Positions 34,038 through 42,293 of a stretch of 42,545 nt of DNA are shown here, in pieces; positions within the stretch are counted from its first letter, which is position 1, and the number at the start of each line of letters is the position of its first letter. Source of the stretch: Nocardiopsis suaedae (GTDB lineage Bacteria; Actinomycetota; Actinomycetes; Streptosporangiales; Streptosporangiaceae); assembly GCF_027706745.1 (NCBI RefSeq), contig NZ_JAQFWP010000065.1:1-42545 (forward strand). The letters run 5' to 3'. The notes below the pieces were generated by a model. That model ran no database searches and was not told where the DNA came from. It worked only from the letters and a program-made list of their open reading frames with translations. The translations under genes were made by a program, and so were the position numbers.

Positions 34038-35010
34038 CGACTACCCCTTCGACGAGGCCGAGATCACCAGCGCGTGGCCGCCCCGTGAGGCCGCTCCCGG
34101 CGGCTACATGGAGCCCATCCGCGCGGCCGGCGCGGTGCTGTGGCGGCGCGGGGAGGCCGGGCACGAGGCGGTGCTGGTGCACCGCCCCGACCGCGGCGAC
34201 TGGACGCTGCCCAAGGGCAAGGTGAAGAACGGCGAGCACCTGCTCACCGCCGCCGCGCGGGAGGTGGTCGAGGAGACGGGCCTGCGCCCGGTGTTCGGCC
34301 GCCGCCTTCCGCCGCAGCGCTACCTGCGCGAGGGCTGGCCGAAACTGGTCGACTGGTGGGCGGCCGAGCCCGGCCCGGGGGCGTCGGTGTTCACCCCCAA
34401 CGAGGAGATCGACCGGGTGGAGTGGGTGCCGCTGGCCGAGGCGCGCGACCGGCTCACCTACGACCACGACGTCTCGGTGCTCGACAACTTCGTGTCGGGG
34501 CCGCTGGAGACGTTCCCGCTGGTGCTGCTGCGGCACGCCCCGGCGGGGGAGAAGCGCACCTGGGACGGTGAGGACCTGCTGCGCCCGCTGGACGACGCCG
34601 GGCGCGAGGGCGCGCAGGAGCTGGTGCGGGTGCTGGAGCCGTACGGGCCGATGCGGGTGGTCTCCTCGGCGGCGGCGCGCTGCACCGAGACCGTGCTGCC
34701 GTACTCGGTGGCCACGGGGATGGAGGTGCGCACCCTCCCGGCGCTGACCGCGGGCGTGCACGGCGGCTCCGGGGTGGACCCTGCGGCGGCGCGTGCGGCG
34801 TTCGGCACACTCCTGGAGGAGGGGCGCCCGACGCTGGTGTGCACGCACGGGGAGCTTGTGGGCGACCTGATGAAGGAGGCGCTGGGGCGGCTCGGCGCGC
34901 CGGTGACGCAGCAGATCTCCCTGCGCAAGGGCACGTTCTGGGTGCTGCACGTGACCAAGGGCGAGAAGCGCTCCCTGGCGGCGGTCGAGCGCCACGAGGT
35001 GATGCGCTGA
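34030..35010 (+). CDS. Nudix hydrolase-histidine phosphatase fusion (MutT1-like)
   Basis: A 326-residue two-domain protein. The N-terminal Nudix domain (about 28-155) has the complete box starting at Gly63 (GKVKNGE, then REVVEETG). The C-terminal histidine phosphatase domain (about 165-320) starts [11 protein letters not shown] with His169 as the catalytic residue. Mycobacterial MutT1 has this layout and hydrolyses oxidised or polyphosphate nucleotides. It overlaps ppk by 8 bases, and mycobacterial ppk and mutT1 are also neighbours, as I recall. The link suggests a joint role in phosphate and nucleotide housekeeping. Confidence 0.9.
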   Translation: MVDDYPFDEAEITSAWPPREAAPGGYMEPIRAAGAVLWRRGEAGHEAVLVHRPDRGDWTLPKGKVKNGEHLLTAAAREVVEETGLRPVFGRRLPPQRYLREGWPKLVDWWAAEPGPGASVFTPNEEIDRVEWVPLAEARDRLTYDHDVSVLDNFVSGPLETFPLVLLRHAPAGEKRTWDGEDLLRPLDDAGREGAQELVRVLEPYGPMRVVSSAAARCTETVLPYSVATGMEVRTLPALTAGVHGGSGVDPAAARAAFGTLLEEGRPTLVCTHGELVGDLMKEALGRLGAPVTQQISLRKGTFWVLHVTKGEKRSLAAVERHEVMR

Positions 35011-35097
35011 GCCGGGCCCGCAAGCGGTGCCCCGGAACACGGCTCCGGAACACGGCCCCGGGGCGGTGCGGGGCGGGGGCACTGAGATGATTCCGGC

Positions 35098-35544
35098 ATG
35101 GCCCAGCACAAGGTGGCGCGGAGCGTCGTGGTCGACGCGCCCGCGGAGAAGGTGTTCGACATCCTGGCCTCGCCCGGCCGGCACGCCGAGTTCGACGGCT
35201 CGGGCACGGTGCGCGACGCCGTCCGGGGGCCGGAGCGCCTCGGCCCCGGTGACGAGTTCGGCATGGACATGCGGATGGGCGTGCCCTACCGGATGGCCAA
35301 CCGGGTGGTGGAGTTCGAGGAGGGGCGGCTGATCGCCTGGCGGCACTTCGGCGTCCACCGGTGGCGGTTCGAGACCGAGCCGCTGTCGGACGGCACCTGT
35401 CGGGTGACCGAGACCTTCGACTACTCGGCGGGGGGACCCGCCCTGCGGTTCGGCTACATGCTGGCCGGGTGGCCCGCGCGCAACGGCCGCTCCATCGAGC
35501 AGACCCTGGTCCGGCTGAAGGACCTGGTGGAGGGCGGCGCCTGA
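35098..35544 (+). CDS. SRPBCC-family protein
   Basis: A 148-residue Bet v1-like protein. ARSVVVDAPAEKVFDILASP, then RMANRVVEFEEGRLIAWRHF and GTCRVTETFDYS, follow the strand order of polyketide-cyclase/dehydrase-like SRPBCC proteins; the C-terminal helix is RSIEQTLVRLKDLVEG. A hydrophobic ligand is expected but unknown. The start has a weak site (GAGATGA) eight to ten bases upstream. It is unrelated in position to the other SRPBCC gene at 5025. A GC-rich repeat of CGGCGC units follows at 35551-35575 and may act as a terminator. Confidence 0.82.
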   Translation: MAQHKVARSVVVDAPAEKVFDILASPGRHAEFDGSGTVRDAVRGPERLGPGDEFGMDMRMGVPYRMANRVVEFEEGRLIAWRHFGVHRWRFETEPLSDGTCRVTETFDYSAGGPALRFGYMLAGWPARNGRSIEQTLVRLKDLVEGGA

Positions 35545-35653
35545 CCCCCGGCCCGGCGCCGGCGCCGGCGCCGGGGCCCCGCGCCCGGGGCCGGTGTGGC
35601 GGCCGCGGGCCCGGGGCCGTACCGCGTGGCGCGGGCGGCTCTTGCGTAGCCGC

Positions 35654-35884
35654 CTAGTAGCCGTCGTAGCCCATGTGGCGGTCGCCGTCGTAGTACCCGT
35701 CGTAGCCGCCGTGCCCCAGCAGCAGCGTCTCCGCGGCTCCGGCGCGGTCGCCGTAGTAGCCGTCGTACCCGTTCCCGTCGCCGTAGTAGCCGTCGGCGGA
35801 GGCCGCCGCACCGGCGGACATCGCGAGGGCGGCCCCGGCGGCGGCGGTGACGGCGGCCGCGGCGAGCGTGCGCGTGAATGACAT
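35654..35884 (-). CDS. Small secreted Tyr/Gly/Asp-rich peptide
   Basis: A peptide of about 76 residues. A signal peptide (MSFTRTLAAAAVTAAAGAAL, cleavage near ASA-DG) precedes a mature part of about 45 residues built of repeats: GYYGDGNG, GYDGYYGD, GYDGYYDGD, MGYDGY. I count eleven Tyr and no Cys. AGGAAGG lies seven bases before ATG 35884; an ATG at 35890 is too close to it. Family not recognised. Tyr-rich exported peptides can crosslink, coat surfaces or bind metals, but nothing here decides this. Confidence 0.7.
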   Translation of the reverse strand: MSFTRTLAAAAVTAAAGAALAMSAGAAASADGYYGDGNGYDGYYGDRAGAAETLLLGHGGYDGYYDGDRHMGYDGY

Positions 35885-35963
35885 GGACATGCCTTCCTGT
35901 GCGTAGTCATAGCACTACCGACAGTGAAGAGCGTAGGGGAGGCGCCCGCCGATCACCAGCACG

Positions 35964-37001
35964 TCAGGCCGGGTAGCACCGCACTTCGGAGGCCTTGACC
36001 GCGGCCCACACCCGGGCGCCCGGCGCCAGGTCCAGCTCGGCGAGGGCCGCCGGGGTCACGTCCGCCCCCAGGGACAGGGGGCCGCCGAGCCGCACCCGCA
36101 CCTGGTCGCCGAAGCGCTCGACCCCCTCCACCACCAGCGGCCACACGTTGCGCGGCGTGCCCGAGGGCGGGTCGGGGAAGAGCGCCACCGCGCGTGGCGG
36201 GAACGCGGCGAACACCGGCCCCCACCCCGGCGAGGGGGCCTCGATGCGGGCGCCCCCGTCCACTTCGACCGCCGTGCCCTCCTGGCGGCCCCGGTACAGG
36301 TTGAGCCCCACCAGGCGCGCCACGTACTCGGTGCGCGGGCGCAGTGCCACCTCCGCCGGGGGGCCGTCCTGCACCACCGCCCCCTCCTCCAGCACGGTGA
36401 TCCGGTCGGCGAGCACCATCGCCTCCAGAGGGTCGTGTGTGACCAGCACGGTGGCACCGTCGAAGGCGTGCAGCCGGGCCCGCAGGCCCGCGCGGACCTC
36501 CTCGCGGGTGTGGGCGTCGAGCGCCGACAAGGGCTCGTCCAACAGCAGCAGCCGCGGGTGCGCCGCCAGCGCGCGGGCCAGCGCGACCCGTTGGGCCTGA
36601 CCCCCCGACAGCGCCCCGGGGCGGGCGCGCGCCCGGTCGGCCAGTCCCATCTCCTCCAGCAGCTCGGCGGCGCGGGCACGGGCGGCGGCCTTGGACTCGC
36701 CCCGGCAGCGCGGCCCGAACGCGACGTTGTCCAGCGCGGACATGTGCCGGAAGAGCAGGTAGTCCTGGAAGACCACGCCGATGGGGCGCCGCTCGGGCGG
36801 CAGCGCGGTGATGTCGCGGCCCTCCACGGCCACCGACCCGCCGGTCAGCGGTTGCAGCCCGGCCAGCGCCCGCAGCGCCGTCGACTTCCCCGCGCCGTTG
36901 GGCCCCAGAAGCGCCACCACCTCGCCGCGGTCGGCGGTGAGCGCCGCGTCGAGCCGGAACGTGCCGCGCTCGGCCCGCAGCCGGGCCTCCAGGGCGCTCA
37001 C
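35964..37001 (-). CDS. modC: Molybdate ABC transporter ATP-binding protein
   Basis: A 345-residue ATPase. Walker A GPNGAGKS, Q-loop GVVFQDYLLFRHMS, signature LSGGQAQRVALARAL, Walker B LLLLDEPLSALD and the switch His in LVTHDP. The C-terminal TOBE/MOP domain (about 285-343) ends VWAAVKASEVRCYP, typical of ModC. The GTG start overlaps the modB stop (GTGA). It powers molybdate import for molybdenum cofactor enzymes. Confidence 0.9.
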   Translation of the reverse strand: MSALEARLRAERGTFRLDAALTADRGEVVALLGPNGAGKSTALRALAGLQPLTGGSVAVEGRDITALPPERRPIGVVFQDYLLFRHMSALDNVAFGPRCRGESKAAARARAAELLEEMGLADRARARPGALSGGQAQRVALARALAAHPRLLLLDEPLSALDAHTREEVRAGLRARLHAFDGATVLVTHDPLEAMVLADRITVLEEGAVVQDGPPAEVALRPRTEYVARLVGLNLYRGRQEGTAVEVDGGARIEAPSPGWGPVFAAFPPRAVALFPDPPSGTPRNVWPLVVEGVERFGDQVRVRLGGPLSLGADVTPAALAELDLAPGARVWAAVKASEVRCYPA

Positions 37002-37861
37002 GCCGTCGTCCAGCGGTCGCGCAGGGCCGCCAGCACGGCGACCGACACCAGGAGCAGGATCAGGCTGAGCACCACGGCGGCCTCCGGGCTCTGCTGCATC
37101 GCCAGGTAGACGGCGAGGGGCATGGTCTGCGTGCGGCCGGGCAGGTTCCCGGCGAAGGTGATGGTGGCGCCGAACTCGCCCAGCGCCCGAGCCCAGGCCA
37201 GCACCGCACCGGCGAGCACGCCGGGCGCGGCCATGGGCAGGGTGACCCTGCGGAAGGCGGTCCAGCGGGTGGCGCCGAGGGTGGCGGCGGCCTCCTCATA
37301 GCGGCGGTCCGCCCCGCGCAGCGCACCCTCCACGCTGATCACCAGGAACGGCATGGCGACGAAGACCTGGGCGACGACCACCGCCGCCGGGGTGAAGGGC
37401 AGGGACAGGCCGAACCACTCGTACAGGTGGCGGCCGAGCAGCCCGTTGCGGCCCAGCACGAGCAGCAGCGCGACGCCGCCGACCACCGGGGGGATGACCA
37501 GCGGGACGGCGACCAGGGCGCGCACGGCCCGGCGCCCGGGGAAGTCGGTGCGGGCGAGCAGCCAGGCGAGCGGGACCCCGAGCAGGAGGGCGACGGCGGT
37601 GGCGGCGGTCGCGGTGGACAGGGACAGCCACAGGGCCCCGAGCACCTCGGGTGAGGCGGCGAGGGGGGCGATGTCCCCCCAGGGGGCGCCGATGAGCAGC
37701 CCGGCGAAGGGCAGCACGAGGAACGCGAGCCCGAGGAGGGCGGGCACGACCAGCAGCCAGGGCACCCGCCCCCGGGGAGGTCGCGTTGATCTCGGGGAAA
37801 ACGACCCTACGAGTGCGGTTTTAGCGTCGCTTCTCCCGAGATCAACGCGGGGTTCGGGCAT
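36998..37861 (-). CDS. modB: Molybdate ABC transporter permease with repeat-encoded N-terminus
   Basis: A 287-residue permease with about six membrane helices (for example LLVVPALLGLAFLVLPFAGL, ALVAVPLVIPPVVGG). The ModB coupling loop reads YEEAAATLGATRWTAFRRVT, and LGEFGATITFAGN is a strong ModB signature. The ATG at 37861 shares one base with the modA stop (TGATG), the natural coupled start. The first about 30 residues after it (VDLGRSDAKTALVGSFSPRS and flanks) are encoded by the palindromic repeat at 37782-37849 and lie before the first helix. A GTG at 37765 just downstream could instead be used and would avoid the repeat. Confidence 0.88.
   Translation of the reverse strand: MPEPRVDLGRSDAKTALVGSFSPRSTRPPRGRVPWLLVVPALLGLAFLVLPFAGLLIGAPWGDIAPLAASPEVLGALWLSLSTATAATAVALLLGVPLAWLLARTDFPGRRAVRALVAVPLVIPPVVGGVALLLVLGRNGLLGRHLYEWFGLSLPFTPAAVVVAQVFVAMPFLVISVEGALRGADRRYEEAAATLGATRWTAFRRVTLPMAAPGVLAGAVLAWARALGEFGATITFAGNLPGRTQTMPLAVYLAMQQSPEAAVVLSLILLLVSVAVLAALRDRWTTA
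37782..37849. repeat. Dispersed palindromic repeat, copy D, inside the modB frame
   Basis: CGCGTTGATCTCGG at 37782-37795 is exactly complementary to CCGAGATCAACGCG at 37836-37849, with further partial pairing inside. Its minus strand aligns with copy A at 1008 (11 mismatches in 65). It keeps the modB frame open. Confidence 0.8.
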
Positions 37862-38649
37862 CAGGAGTCCCCGCCAGGGCTGAAGCCCGCGTCGGCCAAG
37901 GCCCCCTGGCCCTCGTCGGACAGGACGAAGTCGACCCACTCCCGCGCCGCCTCCGGGGCGGCCGCGTCCTTCACGACCGCGATCGGGTAGTCGTTGGCGG
38001 CCTCCTCCGCGCCGTCGACGGGGACGCCCTCCACGTCGTCCCCCGCCGAGCGGACGTCGGTGGCGTACACCAGCGCCGCGTCCACCTCCCCGAGGCGGGC
38101 CCTGGTCAGCGCCGCCTTGACGTCCTCCTCCTCGGAAGCCCCCGACACCTCCACCCCGTGGGCGTCCAGCAGCTCCCGGGCCGCCGCGCCGCACGGGACC
38201 TCCGCCGCGCACAGCGCCACCCGGGCGCCGGGGCCGGCCAGGTCCTCCAGCCCTCCGACGCCCGCCGGGTTGCCCTGGGGAACCGCGATCATCAGCTCGT
38301 TGCGGGCGAACACCCGGGGGTCGCCCTCGGCCAGCCCGTCACCGGCGACGTCGTCCATGGTGCGGGTGTCGGCGGAGGCGAACACGTCCGCGGGCGCGCC
38401 GTCGGCGATCTGCAGGGCCAGGTCGGAGCTGCCCGCGAAGTTGAAGTCCACCGGCGTGCCCGTTTCCTCCTCGAACCGTTCGCCCAGGTCCGTGAAGACC
38501 TCGGTGAGCGAGGCGGCCGCGAACACGGTGAGGGGGGCGCCGCCGCCGGAGCCCCCTCCGGCGCCGCACCCGGCGGCGGCCCCGCCCAGCAGCAGCGCGG
38601 CGACGGCGGCCGATACGGCCCGGAGGCCCGCGGTGCCCGGCTCAGTCAT
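37861..38649 (-). CDS. modA: Molybdate-binding lipoprotein
   Basis: A 262-residue SBP family protein. The lipobox is AAAGC, with the lipidated Cys28; the mature protein begins with a Gly-rich spacer then LTVFAAASLTEVFTDLGERF, the classic ModA start. NFAGSSDLALQIADGAPADV and DVFASAD follow, and AALVYATDV and YPIAVVKDA come near the end. It captures molybdate or tungstate. The ATG at 38649 overlaps the end of the upstream regulator gene by eight bases. Confidence 0.92.
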   Translation of the reverse strand: MTEPGTAGLRAVSAAVAALLLGGAAAGCGAGGGSGGGAPLTVFAAASLTEVFTDLGERFEEETGTPVDFNFAGSSDLALQIADGAPADVFASADTRTMDDVAGDGLAEGDPRVFARNELMIAVPQGNPAGVGGLEDLAGPGARVALCAAEVPCGAAARELLDAHGVEVSGASEEEDVKAALTRARLGEVDAALVYATDVRSAGDDVEGVPVDGAEEAANDYPIAVVKDAAAPEAAREWVDFVLSDEGQGALADAGFSPGGDS

Positions 38650-39049
38650 GGCGTGCGCTCCAGTCCGTCCCGCTCTCCACGATCACGTTGGTCGACTTCA
38701 CCACCGCCGTGGCCGCCGCACCCGGCTCCAGCCCCAGCTCGTCGGCGGCCTCCCGGCTCATCAGCGATACCAGCCGGTGCGGCCCCGCCTGGATCTCCAC
38801 CTGGGCCATCACGTCCCCGCGCACCACGCCGGTCACCAGGCCGCGCAGCCGGTTGCGGGCCGATGAACGGCCCAGGTCGGGGTCGGAGTCGGGGGAGCGG
38901 AGGAACGCGGCCAGGGCGGCGCCGTCCACGATGCGGCGGCCCGCCGCGTCGCGCTCGGCGGGCAGGCGGCCCGCGTCGACCCAGCGGCGGGCGGTGTCGG
39001 GGCTGACCCCGGCGAGCTCGGCGACCTCGCTGATTCGGAACGTCGGCAT
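38642..39049 (-). CDS. HTH-TOBE molybdate-responsive regulator (ModE-like)
   Basis: A 135-residue protein. The MerR/excisionase-type HTH (about 1-55) reads RISEVAELAGVSPDTARRWV, then LPAERDAAGRRIVDG. The TOBE/MOP domain (about 65-128) reads SARNRLRGLVTGVVRGDVMA and ends AVVKSTNVIVE, the molybdate-binding fold. As first gene of the mod operon it is the likely sensor of intracellular molybdate. ATG 39049 starts at the HTH; a GTG six bases earlier is possible. Palindromes upstream (39064-39107) are the likely target. Confidence 0.87.
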   Translation of the reverse strand: MPTFRISEVAELAGVSPDTARRWVDAGRLPAERDAAGRRIVDGAALAAFLRSPDSDPDLGRSSARNRLRGLVTGVVRGDVMAQVEIQAGPHRLVSLMSREAADELGLEPGAAATAVVKSTNVIVESGTDWSARHD

Positions 39050-39063
39050 GACCGGCACTCTAC

Positions 39064-39107
39064 TCCTTGCATATGCCAGGAGGAATAGCGGATTCACCGG
39101 CATATGC
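39064..39107. promoter_or_regulatory. Paired GCATATGC palindromes upstream of the mod operon
   Basis: GCATATGC occurs at 39069-39076 and 39100-39107, 31 bp apart centre to centre, about three helical turns. The first is extended by CTCCT and AGGAG on either side (39064-39083). The spacing suits two dimers on one DNA face. The HTH-TOBE protein is the obvious candidate; the divergent kinase operon could also be affected. Confidence 0.65.
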
Positions 39108-39220
39108 GAGGCCGGGTGCCGACCGGTTCGGAGGAACCTCCGAAGGGGAGGGTGTGCTGGCACTACCCCCCTTCACGTGGCAGCGCCATCGCGCGGTCCG
39201 GGCGCGCGACCATAGGTTGC

Positions 39221-40588
39221 ATGGTGAGCGGTGGAGACGACGGCGGGAGGCCGGACGCGATGGCGAGCGGGGGAGCGGCGGAGGCCGCCGCCTCCTCCCG
39301 GCAGGGGTGGGGCGAGCGGCTCCTGGCCCTGTTGCACCTGCTCACCTCCCTGGTGCTGTCCGCGCTGTACCTGGTGCCCGCGACCTTCGTGACGCTCGCG
39401 GCCGCCGTCGTCGGCTTCGAGATCTACTACAACCTGATCGGCGCCGCCTTCGCGGCGCAGGGGACCGCCGTCCTCGTCCAGGCCGGCGCGGCCCTGGCCT
39501 TCGCCGTCCTCGGCATGCTCGGCGCCCGCCTGTCCTGCGCCCTGCAACGGCGGTGGCTCGGGGACGCCTTCGGGGTCGTCGAGACCCGCCCGCCCGAACC
39601 CGACACGCCCTCCTCCCCGCCCGGCCGCGCCCTGAACTTCGTGTTCGGCGCCGAGGCGTGGGGCAACCTGCTCTACTGCACCGTCGCCGGGCTGCTGGGG
39701 CTGACCGTCGGCGGCATGGTGCTGGGCCTGGTCGTCTTCGGCCTCGGCGGGGTGGCGGCCGCGGCCATCGCCGCCGGCTACGTCGCCCTCGGCGGCGACG
39801 CCTCCCTCGGAGCGCTCGGGGGCAACCTGCTGCTGGCCGCGGCCGGGGTGCCGGTGGCGCTGTGGCTGGCGCCGTTCGCGGTGCGCCTGGAGTACGCGAT
39901 CGCCCGCACCATGCTCTTCGACGCCCCCGAGGTGCGGGTGCGCCGCCGCCTCATGCACGTCCAGGACAGCAGGTCCCGCATGGTGGACGCCGCCGAGGCC
40001 GAGCGCCGCCGGATCGAGCGCGACCTGCACGACGGCGCCCAGCAGCGGCTGCTCGCGGTCACCCTCACCCTCAGCCGGGCCCGCTCCCGCTTCGACCGCG
40101 ACCCCCGGGGCGCCCGCGACCTGCTGGACGAGGCCCAGGCCGAGGCCAAGGAGGTGATGGAGGAGCTGCGCGAGGTCGCCCGCGGCCTGCACCCGCGGGT
40201 GCTCACCGACCACGGGCTGGAGGCGGCGCTGCCGGTGGCCGCCGGACGGGCGCCGGTGCCGGTCAAGGTCGAGGTCGACCTGGACGGGCGCCCCTCGCCG
40301 CGCGCCGAGGGCGTGGCCTACTCCGTGGCCAGCGAGGCCCTGACCAACATCGCCAAGCACGCGCACGCCTCCTCGGCGCGGGTCGCGGTGCACCGCGTGG
40401 CCGCGCGCCGCGGCGACCTGCTGCGGGTCACCGTGGGCGACGACGGTGCCGGGGGCGCCGACCCCGAGCGCGGAACCGGGCTGTACGGGCTGTGGGACCG
40501 GTTGGACGCCGTCGACGGGCGCCTGGAGGTCCGCAGCCCCGAAGGCGGCGGGACGGTCCTGACCGCGGAGATCCCATGGGAGGCATAG
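39221..40588 (+). CDS. Sensor histidine kinase, NarL-type partner (DesK/LiaS-like)
   Basis: A 455-residue membrane kinase. Four hydrophobic helices in two pairs (about 32-100 and 150-215, including the Gly-rich TVGGMVLGLVVFGLGGVAAA) precede a HisKA_3 domain with the phosphorylated His270 in ERRRIERDLHDGAQQRLL and an HATPase domain (SEALTNIAKHAHAS, then GDDGAGGADPERGTGLYGLW). There is no extracytoplasmic sensor domain, so it may sense the membrane itself. The start could be ATG 39221, GTG 39224 or ATG 39260; the last has GGGAGG upstream. It is followed two bases later by its regulator. Confidence 0.88.
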   Translation: MVSGGDDGGRPDAMASGGAAEAAASSRQGWGERLLALLHLLTSLVLSALYLVPATFVTLAAAVVGFEIYYNLIGAAFAAQGTAVLVQAGAALAFAVLGMLGARLSCALQRRWLGDAFGVVETRPPEPDTPSSPPGRALNFVFGAEAWGNLLYCTVAGLLGLTVGGMVLGLVVFGLGGVAAAAIAAGYVALGGDASLGALGGNLLLAAAGVPVALWLAPFAVRLEYAIARTMLFDAPEVRVRRRLMHVQDSRSRMVDAAEAERRRIERDLHDGAQQRLLAVTLTLSRARSRFDRDPRGARDLLDEAQAEAKEVMEELREVARGLHPRVLTDHGLEAALPVAAGRAPVPVKVEVDLDGRPSPRAEGVAYSVASEALTNIAKHAHASSARVAVHRVAARRGDLLRVTVGDDGAGGADPERGTGLYGLWDRLDAVDGRLEVRSPEGGGTVLTAEIPWEA

Positions 40589-40590
40589 CG

Positions 40591-41268
40591 ATGCGGGTGA
40601 TCATCGCCGAGGACTCGGTGCTGCTGCGCAGCGGCATGGCCCGGCTGCTGGAGGACGAGGGGGTGGAGGTCCTCGCGCAGGCGGGCGACGCCGAGGCGCT
40701 GATGGCGGCCGTCGCCGAGCACCCGGAGGCCGACCTGTGCCTGGTCGACATCCGCATGCCGCCCGGCTACTCGGAGGAGGGCATGGACGCGGCCATCCGC
40801 ATCCGCCGCACCCACCCCGGGGTGGCGGTGCTGCTGCTGTCCCAGCACGTGGTGAGCCGGTACGCCGGGGAGCTGCTCGGCGGCGGCGCCTCCAAGGTCG
40901 GCTACCTGCTCAAGGACCGCGTCGCCGACATCGAGGAGTTCATGGAGGCGCTGCGCCGGGTCGCCGACGGCGGCGCCGCCATCGACCCCGAGGTGGTCTC
41001 CCAGCTCCTCAGCAGGCGCGGCGACAGCGCCCTGGACCGGCTCAGCCCGCGCGAGAACGACGTGCTGGCGGCGATGGCCGAAGGCCTGAACAACGCCGGC
41101 ATCGCCGCGCGCCTGGTGATCACCGAGCGCGCGGTGGAGAAGCACATCCGGTCCATCTTCACCAAACTCGACCTGGGCCAGGACGACCACGACCACCGGC
41201 GCGTCCGCGCCGTACTGGAGTACCTCCGCGGCGTGGAGACCGCGGCCCCTGAAGGGAGGAATCCATGA
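40591..41268 (+). CDS. NarL/FixJ-family response regulator
   Basis: A 225-residue regulator. The receiver domain (1-125) begins MRVIIAEDSVLLRSGMARLL with the phospho-acceptor Asp53 in LCLVDIRMPPG; Lys in GYLLKDRV completes the site. The LuxR-type HTH (about 148-205) reads LSPRENDVLAAMAEGLNNAG, then VEKHIRSIFTKLDL. GGGAGG precedes the ATG. Its end overlaps the DUF4097 gene by four bases. It forms a two-component pair with the preceding kinase. Confidence 0.93.
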   Translation: MRVIIAEDSVLLRSGMARLLEDEGVEVLAQAGDAEALMAAVAEHPEADLCLVDIRMPPGYSEEGMDAAIRIRRTHPGVAVLLLSQHVVSRYAGELLGGGASKVGYLLKDRVADIEEFMEALRRVADGGAAIDPEVVSQLLSRRGDSALDRLSPRENDVLAAMAEGLNNAGIAARLVITERAVEKHIRSIFTKLDLGQDDHDHRRVRAVLEYLRGVETAAPEGRNP

Positions 41269-42206
41269 CGTTCAACGCCCGGGGGCTTTACGCCTCATCG
41301 AGCAAGGTGCCGCGCCAGCGGCGGTTCCGGTGGATGTGGCTGGGGGTCGTGGTCGCGCTCGCGGCCCTGCTCTTCGGCGCGGCGGCGGCGCTGGGGGCGG
41401 TGCCCGTCGGCGGGGAGGAGCGCGCCCCCCAGCGGTTCGACGGCGCCGAGCGCGTCGTCATCGACAACCGGACGCCGGGGGAGGTGACGGTGACCGCCGC
41501 CGACACCGACGCCGTCGAGGTGCGCACGGAGCTGGAGCGGTCCCTGCTGTTCGAGCCGGCCGCGACCCTGGACGAGCGCGGCGGCGAGGTGCGCGCCGAC
41601 GCGTCCTGCCAGGCGGCGCTGATGTCGGCCTGCTCGGTCGACTACGACGTGACGGTGCCCCGGGACGCCGAGGTCGAGGTGAGCACCGTCGGCGGCGAGG
41701 TCGAGCTGGTCGGCCTCGGCGGCACGGTGCGGGTCGATTCGGTGTCGGGGCCGGTGGAGGCCGAGGACCTGGGCGGCGACGCGCGCCTGGAGACCACCTC
41801 GGGGCCGGTCGAGGTCAAGGGGGCGACCGGGTCGCTGGAGGCCCACACCGTCTCCGGGCCGATCGAGATGGAAGGGCTGGACATCGGCGGTCTGGTCGCC
41901 GAGACCACCTCCGGCACGATCGAGGCCGAGGGCGCGTTCGACACGGCGGACCTGGAGTCCACGTCCGGCGGGATCGAGGTCCGCGCGCGGGAGCGGTTCA
42001 CGTCGCTGCGCGCCGACAGCACCTCCGGCTCGGTCGAGCTGCGGGTGCCCGGCGGCGCCTACGACGTGCGGACCGACACGGCGAGCGGCGACACCGACGT
42101 GGAGGTCCGCGAGGACAGCGGGGCCGACAGCAGCATCCGGGCGTCCACCACGAGCGGCGGCATCGAGGTCCGCACGGACGACGACGGAGACGACGAGGAC
42201 GGCTGA
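41265..42206 (+). CDS. DUF4097 membrane-anchored beta-helix protein
   Basis: A 313-residue protein. One membrane helix (about 23-48) is followed by an outside domain with regular repeats of the form SGPVEAED, SGPVEVKG, SGPIEMEG, SGTIEAEG, SGGIEVRA, SGSVELRV and SGDTDVEV, at about 18-20 residue spacing. This is the DUF4097 right-handed beta-helix pattern. The gene overlaps the response regulator by four bases. A kinase, regulator and DUF4097 trio resembles the Lia-type envelope-stress systems, where a DUF4097 protein (LiaX) senses cell-wall damage; that role is an analogy. Confidence 0.85.
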   Translation: MTFNARGLYASSSKVPRQRRFRWMWLGVVVALAALLFGAAAALGAVPVGGEERAPQRFDGAERVVIDNRTPGEVTVTAADTDAVEVRTELERSLLFEPAATLDERGGEVRADASCQAALMSACSVDYDVTVPRDAEVEVSTVGGEVELVGLGGTVRVDSVSGPVEAEDLGGDARLETTSGPVEVKGATGSLEAHTVSGPIEMEGLDIGGLVAETTSGTIEAEGAFDTADLESTSGGIEVRARERFTSLRADSTSGSVELRVPGGAYDVRTDTASGDTDVEVREDSGADSSIRASTTSGGIEVRTDDDGDDEDG

Positions 42207-42255
42207 CGGCGCAGGACCGGGTAGCGGAACCGGATGGCAGACCCAGGTGAGCGAA

Positions 42256-42293
42256 CGGCGGCGGCCGGGGACAGAGGTCCCCGGCCGCCGCCG
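42256..42293 (+). terminator. Strong 17-bp hairpin after the kinase operon
   Basis: Bases 42256-42272 pair perfectly with 42277-42293 around the loop AGAG. It lies 50 bases after the DUF4097 stop and no T-tract follows. Confidence 0.8.

Noticed and set aside
40576-40590. An upstream ATG for the response regulator
   Set aside because: It lies inside the end of the kinase gene, while ATG 40591 has GGGAGG at the right distance and begins the receiver fold.
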